Origin: Granulicella sp. S190
GTDB taxonomy: Bacteria > Acidobacteriota > Terriglobia > Terriglobales > Acidobacteriaceae
Reading direction: 5' to 3'
DNA length: 64,000 bases
Assembly: GCF_009766095.1 (NCBI RefSeq)
Contig: NZ_LMUD01000023.1
Location: forward strand, 1 to 64,000
Below are positions 17,094 through 25,086 of this stretch, piece after piece. The notes under the pieces are model-generated. The model saw only the letters and a list, made by a program, of their open reading frames with translations, searched no databases and had not been told where the DNA came from. Both the position numbers and the translations under genes were made by a program. How positions within the stretch are numbered: position 1 is the stretch's first letter; the number at the start of each line of letters is the position of its first letter.

Positions 17094-17974
17094 CGTGGCG
17101 CTCCGGTGGCAAAAGTCTGGAAGTAAGCCTGGAGCGCCTTCGCGGTAGCATCGTCGAACTCGGGATTCGGCGACATGGTTGACTTCGGGTCTATCGATTT
17201 TGGATTGCGAAGATAGCGTTCGAAGGCAGACGGTGAGGCGGCGGCATAGGTGCCCAATGTGCTCCACGACTTACCAGCCTTGACACCGCCGTAGCCACCC
17301 ATATTGTGACAGCGATAACAGTGCTGCTTGGCGATGCGAAAGCCATCTATGACCTGCTGATTGGATGCTCCTTTTTGATGAGGCGCGATGGCCCCGTAGA
17401 CCTGTTCGGTCGTTCCGAACTCGAGCCGGACGATCTTTGCCGGAACCTTGGGGATCTCTTGAAAAGATAAGACGTTGAAGGATGGCGTGAAGTCTGCGTG
17501 CGTAATGAAATAAGGTCCTGGATCGTAGCTATGGGTCTGCGCCACCCATGTCTGGATGGGGAGCCCGTCAATCTTTAACGCGAGAATCGGGCGATGCATC
17601 TGCACATACTCACGAGTGAAAGTTGCACGGTAGCCGTCCTCGCAGAGGGCGGTCAATAGATCGGCCCCGGGGAGAGCGCCAAGGGAGTTCTCTAGCACGT
17701 CTAGATAAACGCCTGTCACGCTTAGCTTTTGCTGAGGAAGTTCGCGAAAGTTTTCATCGTCCGTAATTGTTACGGTGATCTGCGGGAGCGATAGGAGCCA
17801 TTTTTGCGAGACGTAACGAATCGCTCCGGGACTGATCTCAGAGGCCATACCGACGATCTCAAGATCCGATGCGTCATTGCGGTCTGTTTGCAGAATATGT
17901 CCAGGCGCGGGAACGTCAGCCGCAAGCAAGGCAAGGCATGCAGCGACGGCAGCGATCAGCTTCCCTGGAGGCAT
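17090..17974 (-). CDS. c-type cytochrome with possible Mo-oxidoreductase-like N-domain
   Basis: 294 residues. The N-terminus is a signal peptide (LIAAVAACLALLAADVPAPG), so it is exported. The C-terminal ~85 residues are a monohaem cytochrome c domain: CYRCH near 217-221 for haem attachment and Met in STMSPNP as likely axial ligand. Residues about 60-200 (KLSVTGVYLDVLENSL, ALCEDGY, GPYFITH) resemble the core of sulfite-oxidase/YedY-type molybdopterin domains, but I cannot confirm the cofactor residues. It is the first gene of the minus-strand operon and should carry electrons from a periplasmic oxidation. The N-domain assignment is tentative; the cytochrome part is safe. Confidence 0.75.
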   Translation of the reverse strand: MPPGKLIAAVAACLALLAADVPAPGHILQTDRNDASDLEIVGMASEISPGAIRYVSQKWLLSLPQITVTITDDENFRELPQQKLSVTGVYLDVLENSLGALPGADLLTALCEDGYRATFTREYVQMHRPILALKIDGLPIQTWVAQTHSYDPGPYFITHADFTPSFNVLSFQEIPKVPAKIVRLEFGTTEQVYGAIAPHQKGASNQQVIDGFRIAKQHCYRCHNMGGYGGVKAGKSWSTLGTYAAASPSAFERYLRNPKSIDPKSTMSPNPEFDDATAKALQAYFQTFATGAPR

Positions 17975-18051
17975 GACTCAGACTATCGCGGATTTACTTT
18001 TCGATAAACGCAAAAAGAGAGATGTTTTCGCATCGTGGTAAAGTACGGCCA
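17975..18051. promoter_or_regulatory. divergent intergenic region of the N-compound gene clusters
   Basis: Only 77 nt separate the cytochrome gene (first of the minus-strand operon) from the RidA gene (first of the plus-strand set). Both promoters must lie here or overlap the genes, which suggests joint control. I see no clear -10/-35 pair or palindrome. Confidence 0.4.
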
Positions 18052-18507
18052 ATGAATATTGAACAAGCGCTCTTCGATGCGGGGTACCACTTGCCGCCGG
18101 TACCCGCTCCGGGCGGAAACTATGTTCCAGTGAAGACAGTTGGAAAGCTGGTTTATCTCTCAGGCGTCATCTCAACGGATAGCACTGGCATACTGGTCGG
18201 TCGTGCGGGAGAGGACCGCAGTATAGAAGAGGGATATATCGCTGCACAGGCTTGTGTGCTGTCTCACCTCGCCGTGCTAAAGCAACACCTCGGATCGCTG
18301 GAAAAGGTCAAGAGCATCGTGAGTGTAAACGGCTACGTGAACGCCGCCCCGGGATTTCAGGATTCGCCGAAGATCATTAATGGGGCATCGGATTTATTAG
18401 TAAAGGTGTTTGGCGAGGCGGGTAAACATGTTCGTGCAGCAGTAGGCGTGAGTGCGTTACCGCGCGGCGCTTTGGTGGAGCTGCAGATGATCGTGGAGAT
18501 CGAATAG
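18052..18507 (+). CDS. RidA/YjgF-family protein
   Basis: 151 residues from ATG 18052, weakly preceded by GGTAAAG; an in-frame ATG at 18022 would add MFSHRGKVRP, and its AGAGAG is too close to be a good ribosome site. The sequence fits the YjgF/YER057c/UK114 fold (LVYLSGVIS, near 35; VSVNGYVNA; VRAAVGVSALPRGALVELQMIVEIE at the C-terminus with the conserved Arg and terminal Glu). Classical RidA deaminates enamine/imine intermediates; RutC-type members act in pyrimidine degradation. It starts the plus-strand gene set and is 2 nt from the formamidase gene, so they are cotranscribed. Confidence 0.85.
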   Translation: MNIEQALFDAGYHLPPVPAPGGNYVPVKTVGKLVYLSGVISTDSTGILVGRAGEDRSIEEGYIAAQACVLSHLAVLKQHLGSLEKVKSIVSVNGYVNAAPGFQDSPKIINGASDLLVKVFGEAGKHVRAAVGVSALPRGALVELQMIVEIE

Positions 18508-18509
18508 TA

Positions 18510-19451
18510 ATGGCAGAACACTCCCTCAGCGCTGAACCGACGCACTCGCGGTGGAACAGGGATATGGAGCCGCGTCTCTGGATTGAACCTGGCGATGTGG
18601 TTCACATGGAGTGCCTGGATGCGAGTGGCGGTCAGGTAAAGCCAGGTTCTACGGTTGCTGATTTCCTTGGAATCGAGCGTGGTCGAATTCATGCGTTAAC
18701 GGGACCCATAGGCGTGATCGGTGCAGAGGTTGGAGATGTACTTGAGATCAACGTACTCGACGTAAAGCACAAGGGATGGGGCTGGACAAGCGTGATCAGC
18801 GGCTTAGGTTTCCTTGAGGACCGCTTCAGGGAGCCGTATCTCTTTCATTGGCAGCTGGAGGAGAGCACGACGCAATCGCTTGCTCCTGCTGTAGTTCCGT
18901 TGCGACCGTTCTGTGGCGTGATGGGTGTAGCGCCTGCTGACGCTGGGGAGTTTCGTACGCGCCCGCCGGGAAACTTCGGAGGCAATATGGATATGCGCGA
19001 CCTGACCTCCGGCTCTACGCTCTATCTGCCAGTATTGAATAAGGGTGCGATCTTTTCTGCGGGAGATGCACACGCCGCGCAGGGGGATGGTGAGGTCTGT
19101 ATAAATGGGATTGAGTGTCCCGCCGCTGTGTCTTTACGCTTCAGACTTCACAAACAGTATGCGCTTGCTGGCCCGCTGGTTGAGGCCGCTGGGTCCGTCA
19201 GCAGCTCTGAGATCACGAGTTCTTGGATCGTCGTCGAATCAGGGATGGATGCTCTAGCCGCAGCACAGGCGGCGACCTCTCGTATGATAGATCTGCTTAC
19301 GAGTGAGTGGGGATTCTCCCCGGTGCATGCGTATCTTTTGTGCAGCGTGGCGATGGATCTTAGGCTGGCACAGGTAGTGAATCGGCCAATGATTACCGTA
19401 GCAGCCTCCATTGCGAAGAGTGTCCTGCCGAAGCGCAATCTGTTCTCATGA
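18510..19451 (+). CDS. acetamidase/formamidase family protein
   Basis: 313 residues, starting 2 nt after the ridA stop. The FmdA/AmdA fold is recognised from PGDVVHMECLDASGG near 30, GPIGVIGAEVGD near 66-77, PPGNFGGNMDMRDL near 150, and the metal/active-site loop FSAGDAHAAQGDGE near 183-196. The enzymes release ammonia from formamide or short amides. In this setting it could consume formamide produced by opening of a heterocycle ring. It is about the usual length (300-410) for bacterial members, on the short side. Confidence 0.9.
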   Translation: MAEHSLSAEPTHSRWNRDMEPRLWIEPGDVVHMECLDASGGQVKPGSTVADFLGIERGRIHALTGPIGVIGAEVGDVLEINVLDVKHKGWGWTSVISGLGFLEDRFREPYLFHWQLEESTTQSLAPAVVPLRPFCGVMGVAPADAGEFRTRPPGNFGGNMDMRDLTSGSTLYLPVLNKGAIFSAGDAHAAQGDGEVCINGIECPAAVSLRFRLHKQYALAGPLVEAAGSVSSSEITSSWIVVESGMDALAAAQAATSRMIDLLTSEWGFSPVHAYLLCSVAMDLRLAQVVNRPMITVAASIAKSVLPKRNLFS

Positions 19452-19499
19452 CTGACCCTCACACACATGTTTACGATTCAAAGTGGAGAAGTTTCTATC

Positions 19500-19883
19500 A
19501 TGTTAATTAATCATCCACAGACAGTCGCAGAGCTTGAAGAACTCTACCCGTTGTATGAGGTTGCGTTGGTGAGCAATGATGTGGAGACGCTGACGAAGAT
19601 GTTCTGGTCAGCCCCAGAGGTGATGAGGTTCGGAGTCTCCGAAAATCTCTATGGCGTCGAAGAACTGGAGGCATTTCGGCGAGGTCGACCTTCTGTGGGA
19701 TTGGCGAGGACGATCAAGCGGCGGGACATAGTTACTTTTGGAGAAGATGTTGGCAGCATCACGCTTGAGTTTGAGCGAGAGGGGCCTGAGGGAAAAGTCA
19801 TTCGTGGACGTCAGAGTCAGATGTGGGCGAGAATGCCTGAGGGATGGCGCATCGTTGCCGCTCATGTCTCTTTGTTAGCGTAG
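19500..19883 (+). CDS. HpxZ/AtzH-like DUF3225 protein
   Basis: 127 residues from ATG 19500, preceded by GGAGAA about 9 nt upstream; an earlier in-frame ATG at 19467 has no such site. It is an NTF2/SnoaL-like alpha+beta barrel protein, with LYPLYEVALVSNDVETLTKMFW and the closing W-RIVAAHVSLL typical of DUF3225 (HpxZ, AtzH). HpxZ occurs in oxalurate degradation, and AtzH acts with the amidase AtzE in cyanurate degradation. Its presence opposite an amidase gene is the best pathway clue in the cluster. It is 48 nt downstream of the formamidase gene and should share its transcript. Confidence 0.8.
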   Translation: MLINHPQTVAELEELYPLYEVALVSNDVETLTKMFWSAPEVMRFGVSENLYGVEELEAFRRGRPSVGLARTIKRRDIVTFGEDVGSITLEFEREGPEGKVIRGRQSQMWARMPEGWRIVAAHVSLLA

Positions 19884-20037
19884 CTGCCTGCCAGAAAGCT
19901 GCTTGGAGATTGATGAGGTGAGGAGTACTACTCACATTACCCTGGTGAAATTCTCGCCAAAATAGTTTACTTTTCACGGAAGTCAGTTATGCTGACTCCG
20001 TCGGAGTGAACTCAGAGAAAGCGACCACTCAACCAAG

Positions 20038-21126
20038 ATGCTCTCAGGCTCCCGAAGTTCGGATGCAGGCTGTCGCCGGGTTGAGATCTTGTGTGCGCTG
20101 TCTCTCGGGTGTTGGTTTGTATCAGGTCCAGGAGCTCAGGCGCAGGCTGTTCAGGAAGCTCCGCTTATCGAGCATAGCGATCCACCCTACTTCGATTTCT
20201 ATGCGAAGGCGATAGATTGCGATGGGATCTTCATTCGCGGGTCTGCATTGGTCGATGACCATGCGCTTGTGATTGCCTGCATGCGAATCAGGGACATGAC
20301 GGCATCGATGGATGTCGCGAAGCAGAACCTGAGGCAGCGTGGAGTGGAGCTGCATATTGTGGGAAGGGGCCAGGAACTCTCGATACTTCCCGAAAATCTT
20401 AGCGTGCGTGGAAGCTCAAAGGTGTCAGGCCTCCCGCAAAAAAGCGATACGGATGGCAGCCGTGCTCAGTCTGGGATATATAGCGCCTGCGGGGAAGAGA
20501 GCTTGCTGGCGACCGCTTCGGACGCAGGAAAGAACAGCACCGATCTATGCATGCGAGAGTTTGCGATTGCATTGATGAACTATGGATTCGACGACGAGAT
20601 TCGGCGGCTGATTGAGTCGCAATACCACAGCTCTGTGGCTGCAGGGCATTGGAATGGAACGCGTGCTGCTGCCAGTCCTGAGGATTACTGGGCAGAGTTG
20701 TCGATGTGGTACTTCGACATTCGCGCAAGCTTTGCGGCTCAGGGACGTTCTGCCGAATCAGCCGCAAATGCGATTCGTGCGGAGGATCCGTCCGGCTTTG
20801 CACTCGTCGACCTCCTCTACACGCAGAAGAAGCGGCCAGTTGCGATAGAAGCGATCCGTGCTCGAGCTGTCTCGAAGCTTGCGCTCTCAAGCGTCAGTAA
20901 GAGGCCGGCAGAGCTTCAATTGGTCAACAACAGCGGTAAAAATATCAGGTTTTTTTGGATCGATACCGAAGGCGAACTCCGACCCATAGGCGAACTGGGA
21001 CCCTACAATCGGACAATCGAGAAGACTTTTTTCCAACACGTCTGGATGATTGAAGACCAGCGAGGCGTGGAGATACAACGATTTGTCATAGAGGACTATG
21101 TAAGCGAAGTAATCGCTGCTTACTAA
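20038..21126 (+). CDS. degenerate zinc-metallopeptidase-like protein with VHL-like beta domain
   Basis: 362 residues. A basic N-terminus and hydrophobic stretch (about 15-36, ending GAQAQA) form a signal peptide. Residues about 50-245 resemble secreted metallopeptidases related to the anthrax lethal-factor fold: CMREFAIALMNYG near 181 sits where HEFAHAIH-type zinc sites occur, followed by GHWNGTRAAASPEDYWAEL. Here both zinc histidines are replaced (R and I), while the Glu and the downstream EDYWAE remain, so it is probably inactive. Residues about 290-355 (VNNSGKNIRFFWIDTEGE, GELGPYNR, HVWMIED) resemble the von Hippel-Lindau beta domain, usually a binding module. Monocistronic, 400 bp from its neighbours. 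Confidence 0.65.
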   Translation: MLSGSRSSDAGCRRVEILCALSLGCWFVSGPGAQAQAVQEAPLIEHSDPPYFDFYAKAIDCDGIFIRGSALVDDHALVIACMRIRDMTASMDVAKQNLRQRGVELHIVGRGQELSILPENLSVRGSSKVSGLPQKSDTDGSRAQSGIYSACGEESLLATASDAGKNSTDLCMREFAIALMNYGFDDEIRRLIESQYHSSVAAGHWNGTRAAASPEDYWAELSMWYFDIRASFAAQGRSAESAANAIRAEDPSGFALVDLLYTQKKRPVAIEAIRARAVSKLALSSVSKRPAELQLVNNSGKNIRFFWIDTEGELRPIGELGPYNRTIEKTFFQHVWMIEDQRGVEIQRFVIEDYVSEVIAAY

Positions 21127-21559
21127 GGAAAGAGGCCGCAATTTGAAATCAGATTGAAATCTTTTTTATTTTGATAACAGGCTTAATTTGATCTTTTTGC
21201 TGAATCTGTTCGATTTGGGCCTTATTCGAGGATCGCAAGTGATTGAAAACATAGCTGGCGTCAAACAACGAGAATTTCGCAGAGAACAATTTCGCAGAGA
21301 ACAAAGACAGTCGGAACACTTTTCCCTACACCAAAGTTGTATTCAAAGCGGTTTAACGGGGTCATATGATCCGCGCATTGAAAGAGATTTACTCGATGGC
21401 CTTGTTGATCCAATGTTTGAGTTACTTTTTCTTCGGCCAATCTTCGGCAAGAGCTAAGTCATCCCAATCACCCGCGTCGTGAACGATCGCTACAGGAGCG
21501 CTATTACAAATAATTAGATTGCGGCACGATGCCGACCCACTACATCCGGAGTACTTCTT
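21127..21559. other. AT-rich intergenic region before the chaperone-usher-like cluster
   Basis: About 430 nt without a convincing gene. It is markedly AT-rich near 21150-21200 (runs of T and A). An 89-codon frame at 21188-21457 begins with TTG, lacks a ribosome site and has a composition I do not trust. A 15-bp tandem duplication occurs at 21273-21302. The promoter of the downstream cluster should lie here, probably in 21480-21540, but no consensus pair stands out. Confidence 0.5.
21273..21302. repeat. tandem 2 x 15-bp repeat
   Basis: The unit AATTTCGCAGAGAAC occurs twice without a break (21273-21287 and 21288-21302), about 260 nt upstream of the first subunit gene of the chaperone-usher-like cluster. 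It is a perfect duplication and could be a binding-site pair or recent slippage. Confidence 0.7.
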
Positions 21560-22135
21560 ATGTCGAGCAATACACCGATTTCACTCTGCAAAAATCTTCT
21601 CGTAGTAGCTGCCCTTCTACTCGGTTCTCAGGTCGCTCTTGGTCAGGCCCTAAACTCAGGTACCGCCAGCGTTACCCTCAATGCAACACTCGGAGAATCG
21701 CTGTCCGTCACCGCTACCCCTAACACAGTAAACTTCGCCCTTGTCTCGGGCGGCACGGCACTGGGAAGCGTTCCAGTCGTGATTACGACTAGTTGGGTTC
21801 TTGGGGTGGGTCGCGCCAATGTGATGCTTGATGCTTCCCTTTCGAGCCCTGCCGCAGCGCTAACCTACTTAGGGCCGCCAGTATCGAATATCCCTTCGTC
21901 AGCAGTATTTGGCGAAGATCTGCTTGGTTCGCCAACAACCTACACCGCATTCACACAGACAAATGCTCTTGGCACTGCCGGCGCAGGGTTGGAAATCTTC
22001 AACATTCCGCTGACCGCCCTCAACCGCGCAGCAATCCGTGCGGACATTCTGCTTTTGGAGATCAACACAACTGGACTGACACTTCCCGCAGCAAGTTATA
22101 CGGGCACCATGACTCTTCAGGCGCAGGCTCTCTAA
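21560..22135 (+). CDS. secreted pilin/spore-coat-U-like subunit 1
   Basis: 191 residues from ATG 21560. A signal peptide (LLVVAALLLGSQVALGQA, cleavage near 30) precedes a beta-rich, Gly/Ser/Thr/Ala-rich domain with no cysteine in the mature part. It shares clear blocks with the protein at 24515-25069: PN-VNF-LV-GG-A-GS-PV, ASLSS, IPSS-V-G-D, PT-YT-FTQ and SYTG near the C-terminus ending in an alternating hydrophobic strand (MTLQAQAL). Paired with a PapD-like chaperone and a beta-barrel downstream, it is best read as a fibre subunit or adhesin exported by a chaperone-usher-like route. Family assignment is inference. Confidence 0.65.
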   Translation: MSSNTPISLCKNLLVVAALLLGSQVALGQALNSGTASVTLNATLGESLSVTATPNTVNFALVSGGTALGSVPVVITTSWVLGVGRANVMLDASLSSPAAALTYLGPPVSNIPSSAVFGEDLLGSPTTYTAFTQTNALGTAGAGLEIFNIPLTALNRAAIRADILLLEINTTGLTLPAASYTGTMTLQAQAL

Positions 22136-22188
22136 ACCATAGAGAGTTTGCAGAGGTTCCATCCTTCGCGGTGGACCAAGGGGTGTCT

Positions 22189-22875
22189 ATGTTGTTGCGA
22201 GTTCTTGTAAGCACTTTATGGCTTAGTGCGGCCATGCTGGCACAGACCGTTCAACCGGTCATTGTGGAATACAAAGCTAAAGCGGATGGAAAGCTTGCGC
22301 TGACAAACGACACTCTTGTTCCTATGGTGGTGGTGCTGGAGCCTAAGAGCTTCAGCATCACTCCTGAGGGAAGGGGCATCTTTCGCCCACTGGACAGTAG
22401 CATTCACGTGCAGCTTTCGTCGATGAGTGTTCGGCTGCAGCCAAAACAAACCTACTATGTTTTTTATAAGGCCACGGCGGACAAGCTGCCTGCGTGGTTC
22501 ACGGTATACGCCACATTTTCCAACCCATTGCACAGCGATGGTCTAGATGTAAGGATCATGCTTCCGCATACGGTTTATCTCTACCAGAAACAGCCTTTGA
22601 CTGAAGCCGAGGTTCAGGTGAAGAATCTCTCTTACAGTGTTGGCTCTAGACGGTTGAGCTGCGATCTCGAGAATGAAGGAGACTCCCTGGCCCGAGTGCA
22701 GTCGGTCAAAGCAACGGGTGATCATGTAACAGGAGATCTTGCTGGATTTCCTCTATTGCCAGGTGGATCGAGGCATATCGAGATGGATTGGAAGGAGAGT
22801 ACATCTCCTTCTGAGATCGACTTCCGCTTCGAGCACTTTGACCTGAAGCGCCCCATCACAGCCAGTACCCAATAA
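22189..22875 (+). CDS. PapD-like periplasmic chaperone
   Basis: 228 residues from ATG 22189 with AAGGGG about 6 nt upstream; the GTG at 22171 lacks a site. The signal peptide (LVSTLWLSAAMLAQT) is followed by two Ig-like domains. The first has the pattern of fimbrial chaperones: LTNDTLVPMVVVLEPKSFSITPEG, then a basic LQPKQTYYVFYKA segment comparable to the conserved Arg/Lys pair and strand that bind subunit C-termini. A short acidic linker leads to the second domain. It is 53 nt after subunit 1 and 27 nt before the barrel gene, so they form one transcript. The assignment rests on fold pattern and context. Confidence 0.65.
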   Translation: MLLRVLVSTLWLSAAMLAQTVQPVIVEYKAKADGKLALTNDTLVPMVVVLEPKSFSITPEGRGIFRPLDSSIHVQLSSMSVRLQPKQTYYVFYKATADKLPAWFTVYATFSNPLHSDGLDVRIMLPHTVYLYQKQPLTEAEVQVKNLSYSVGSRRLSCDLENEGDSLARVQSVKATGDHVTGDLAGFPLLPGGSRHIEMDWKESTSPSEIDFRFEHFDLKRPITASTQ

Positions 22876-22902
22876 GACGAGAGCGGCTGAGAGGAGGTCG
22901 CT

Positions 22903-24525
22903 GTGAAGTCTCTCGTTCTGGTGCTAATTTTCCTGTGCGGTGGTTGTCTCCGAGCTCAGGTGGTCGAGCTGAGTGCCGGTACTTCGTCGCTCTATCAATC
23001 GCAGGGAGGAACCGTGAGTGTCCGTAGTGGAACCTATACGACGTCCGCGGGAGCAGGGACAATCAATGGCCGTTTTTATGCCGGAGCACAGTTAGTCAAA
23101 GCTACAGAACGAGCGAAGTATACGTTTGGCATCGACAATATTCCCTTCAACCTGCCGACAGACATCTTTGATAGCGGTCACTATTTGACAGCAGTCGGCG
23201 CCGGAGTAGCGACGAAGGCAGCCAACTCAAAGGTCTATGCTTTTGTAGGAGCGACTTCCACCAGCTTCAACAGTCCGTTTTTCAATGCTGCCCAGGCGGT
23301 GACGCCGGCGGGGATTTTATTTGTAACTGGAAAAGTTGCACCGCAATGGACCGCTTCGACACGAGTTATTGTCTCGAAGCAAGTGACGGTGTTACACAGC
23401 TTCGCGTGGAACTCAGGTGACGGGACGCAGATCGCGTTTTCGGGCGGCCTGGGATCGAATCAGTTGTATGGTGCAGCGAGCATTGCGATTAGCCGCCCTC
23501 GGTTTGATTTGAAGGCCGCCTACTATGAGGCGGGCAGCCAGTTCCGTCGGGCAGACGTGCAGACTCCGCTGAGCTCCGAACCAGATCGAGAAAATGTGTC
23601 GTTTACCCTGCGACCCGTAAAAAGCCTCACGCTGTCCGCTGGACGGCAGAACTATCTCACCCCGGTCTATGGGACGCAGAATAATTTGCGCAGCACAGTA
23701 AATCAGGCATCAGCCAATCTTCAGGTCGCTGGCGTTTCACTCTCCGCGATCTTGCTTCAATCGTCATACAACGGTAGCAGCGACATTGCGATGGTGTATT
23801 CAGCAAATAGGGACGTGACGCCGCGAGTTCATATAGGAGTAAGTTATCTCGTCAGTCGGCTAGAGGGCTCAGCCGAGGCGGATGAACTTATCAGCAACGT
23901 GCAGGAGACACTTAATCCGCGGTGGACCCTTTCCCAGACGGTCAACACGTCGAACGGTCAGAATACTTTTGGGTTCGGAGGATCATTCCTGTCGAATTTA
24001 GCCACGTTGAGTGCGGACTATCAGACCTACTATGTTCCCGCCAGGGTAGGGGATCCGTTTGAAGAAGCGTTGATCTTCAATGCAGAGATTCATCTCTTTG
24101 GACGTCTGAGTCTGAATGGAGGAACCTTCGTCGCACCCGACGGACAGCTGCTCTATACCGCAGAGGCAGAGGGTACCGTATCGCGGGAGCAAGGTGCGGG
24201 AGCCAGTGCTTTTCAGCGCTATTCCATGGGAGCCATGATGATTCATGGCAGGGTGATCGACACGATGGGGCAACCTGTGATGGGCGCTGCACTGCTGATT
24301 GATCAGCTTCCCGTATACACAGATTCAGATGGATATTTTTATGTGCGAGAACGAAAGCCGAGGGAGCATCCCCTTACAGTGTTGGTGGATCAGTTTTTGA
24401 ATGGAGGTAACTATCGTGTAGTGTCAGCTCCTCCAAAGGCGAGTAGTAGCGCAAACGAAAATCAGATAGGCACGACGGTGGTGGTCGAAAGGATTCCACC
24501 GGTAAAAGCTAATCATGGGAACTAA
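22903..24525 (+). CDS. usher-like outer-membrane beta-barrel with C-terminal regulatory-like domain
   Basis: 540 residues from GTG 22903, directed by AGAGGAGG at 22889-22896. Signal peptide to about residue 19 (LRAQ). The body (about 30-430) is a series of amphipathic beta strands with frequent Tyr/Phe turns (NGRFYAGAQL, KVYAFVGATST, LTLSAGRQNYL), as in outer-membrane porins or a reduced usher. Residues about 445-510 (HGRVIDTMGQPVMGAALLIDQLPVYTDSDGYF) resemble a carboxypeptidase-regulatory-like or usher C-terminal beta-sandwich. Classical ushers exceed 800 residues with plug domains; none is obvious here. It overlaps subunit 2 by 11 nt. A subunit-export pore is the likeliest role. Confidence 0.6.
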   Translation: MKSLVLVLIFLCGGCLRAQVVELSAGTSSLYQSQGGTVSVRSGTYTTSAGAGTINGRFYAGAQLVKATERAKYTFGIDNIPFNLPTDIFDSGHYLTAVGAGVATKAANSKVYAFVGATSTSFNSPFFNAAQAVTPAGILFVTGKVAPQWTASTRVIVSKQVTVLHSFAWNSGDGTQIAFSGGLGSNQLYGAASIAISRPRFDLKAAYYEAGSQFRRADVQTPLSSEPDRENVSFTLRPVKSLTLSAGRQNYLTPVYGTQNNLRSTVNQASANLQVAGVSLSAILLQSSYNGSSDIAMVYSANRDVTPRVHIGVSYLVSRLEGSAEADELISNVQETLNPRWTLSQTVNTSNGQNTFGFGGSFLSNLATLSADYQTYYVPARVGDPFEEALIFNAEIHLFGRLSLNGGTFVAPDGQLLYTAEAEGTVSREQGAGASAFQRYSMGAMMIHGRVIDTMGQPVMGAALLIDQLPVYTDSDGYFYVRERKPREHPLTVLVDQFLNGGNYRVVSAPPKASSSANENQIGTTVVVERIPPVKANHGN

Positions 24526-25069
24526 GAAGACATATTGGATTGCAATGTGCGGTCTTGCTGCATTGTCAATATCTGCAGCTTCGGCTCAAGCAGTCAGAGT
24601 GATTGGCCGCAGGCCCGCGCCTAACGTCTCAGTGAACTTCATTACGATCACCGCACTGCCCAACATAGTGAACTTCAGTCTCGTGGAGGGTGGGGTTGCG
24701 ACAGGATCATCTCCCGTCACCGTGGTAACGACCTGGGTGGGAATCGGTCTTCTATCTACAGTCCAGATCTATGCATCTCTCTCGAGTGCTGGCACTGCGT
24801 TGTCAGGGGGTGCTCCTGTCACGAGTATCCCTTCTTCTTCCGTGTCCGGTCAGGACCCTAAAGGCATTCCAACAAGCTACACACCCTTTACTCAGTCGGG
24901 ACTAAATCCAGGTAGTAGTCTGTTGCTCTACAACACGGGCGCTATTCTGACGATTGGAGCGCAATCTCATACAGACATTCTTAGTCTTAAGATTGATCTC
25001 ACGAGCATGCCGCAACTTCCAGTAGGTTCGTATACGGGAGTGCTTACACTGACCATCCAATCCTTCTAA
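24515..25069 (+). CDS. secreted pilin/spore-coat-U-like subunit 2
   Basis: 184 residues from ATG 24515, overlapping the barrel gene by 11 nt. Signal peptide (LAALSISAASAQA, cleavage near 25). The mature part is a diverged copy of subunit 1: ITALPNIVNFSLVEGG, then TWVGIGL, YASLSS, SIPSSSVSGQD, PTSYTPFTQSG and VGSYTGVLTLTIQSF at the C-terminus. The alternating hydrophobic C-terminal strand fits donor-strand-type chaperone binding. It closes the four-gene cluster and ends 18 nt before the convergent treS gene. Which of the two subunits is tip or shaft cannot be told. Confidence 0.65.
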   Translation: MGTKKTYWIAMCGLAALSISAASAQAVRVIGRRPAPNVSVNFITITALPNIVNFSLVEGGVATGSSPVTVVTTWVGIGLLSTVQIYASLSSAGTALSGGAPVTSIPSSSVSGQDPKGIPTSYTPFTQSGLNPGSSLLLYNTGAILTIGAQSHTDILSLKIDLTSMPQLPVGSYTGVLTLTIQSF

Positions 25070-25086
25070 TAGAGACAGAAGGTGGG

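Noticed and set aside
21188-21457. 89-residue frame upstream of the chaperone-usher-like cluster
   Set aside because: TTG start, no ribosome site, repeat-containing low-complexity sequence; no evidence of coding.
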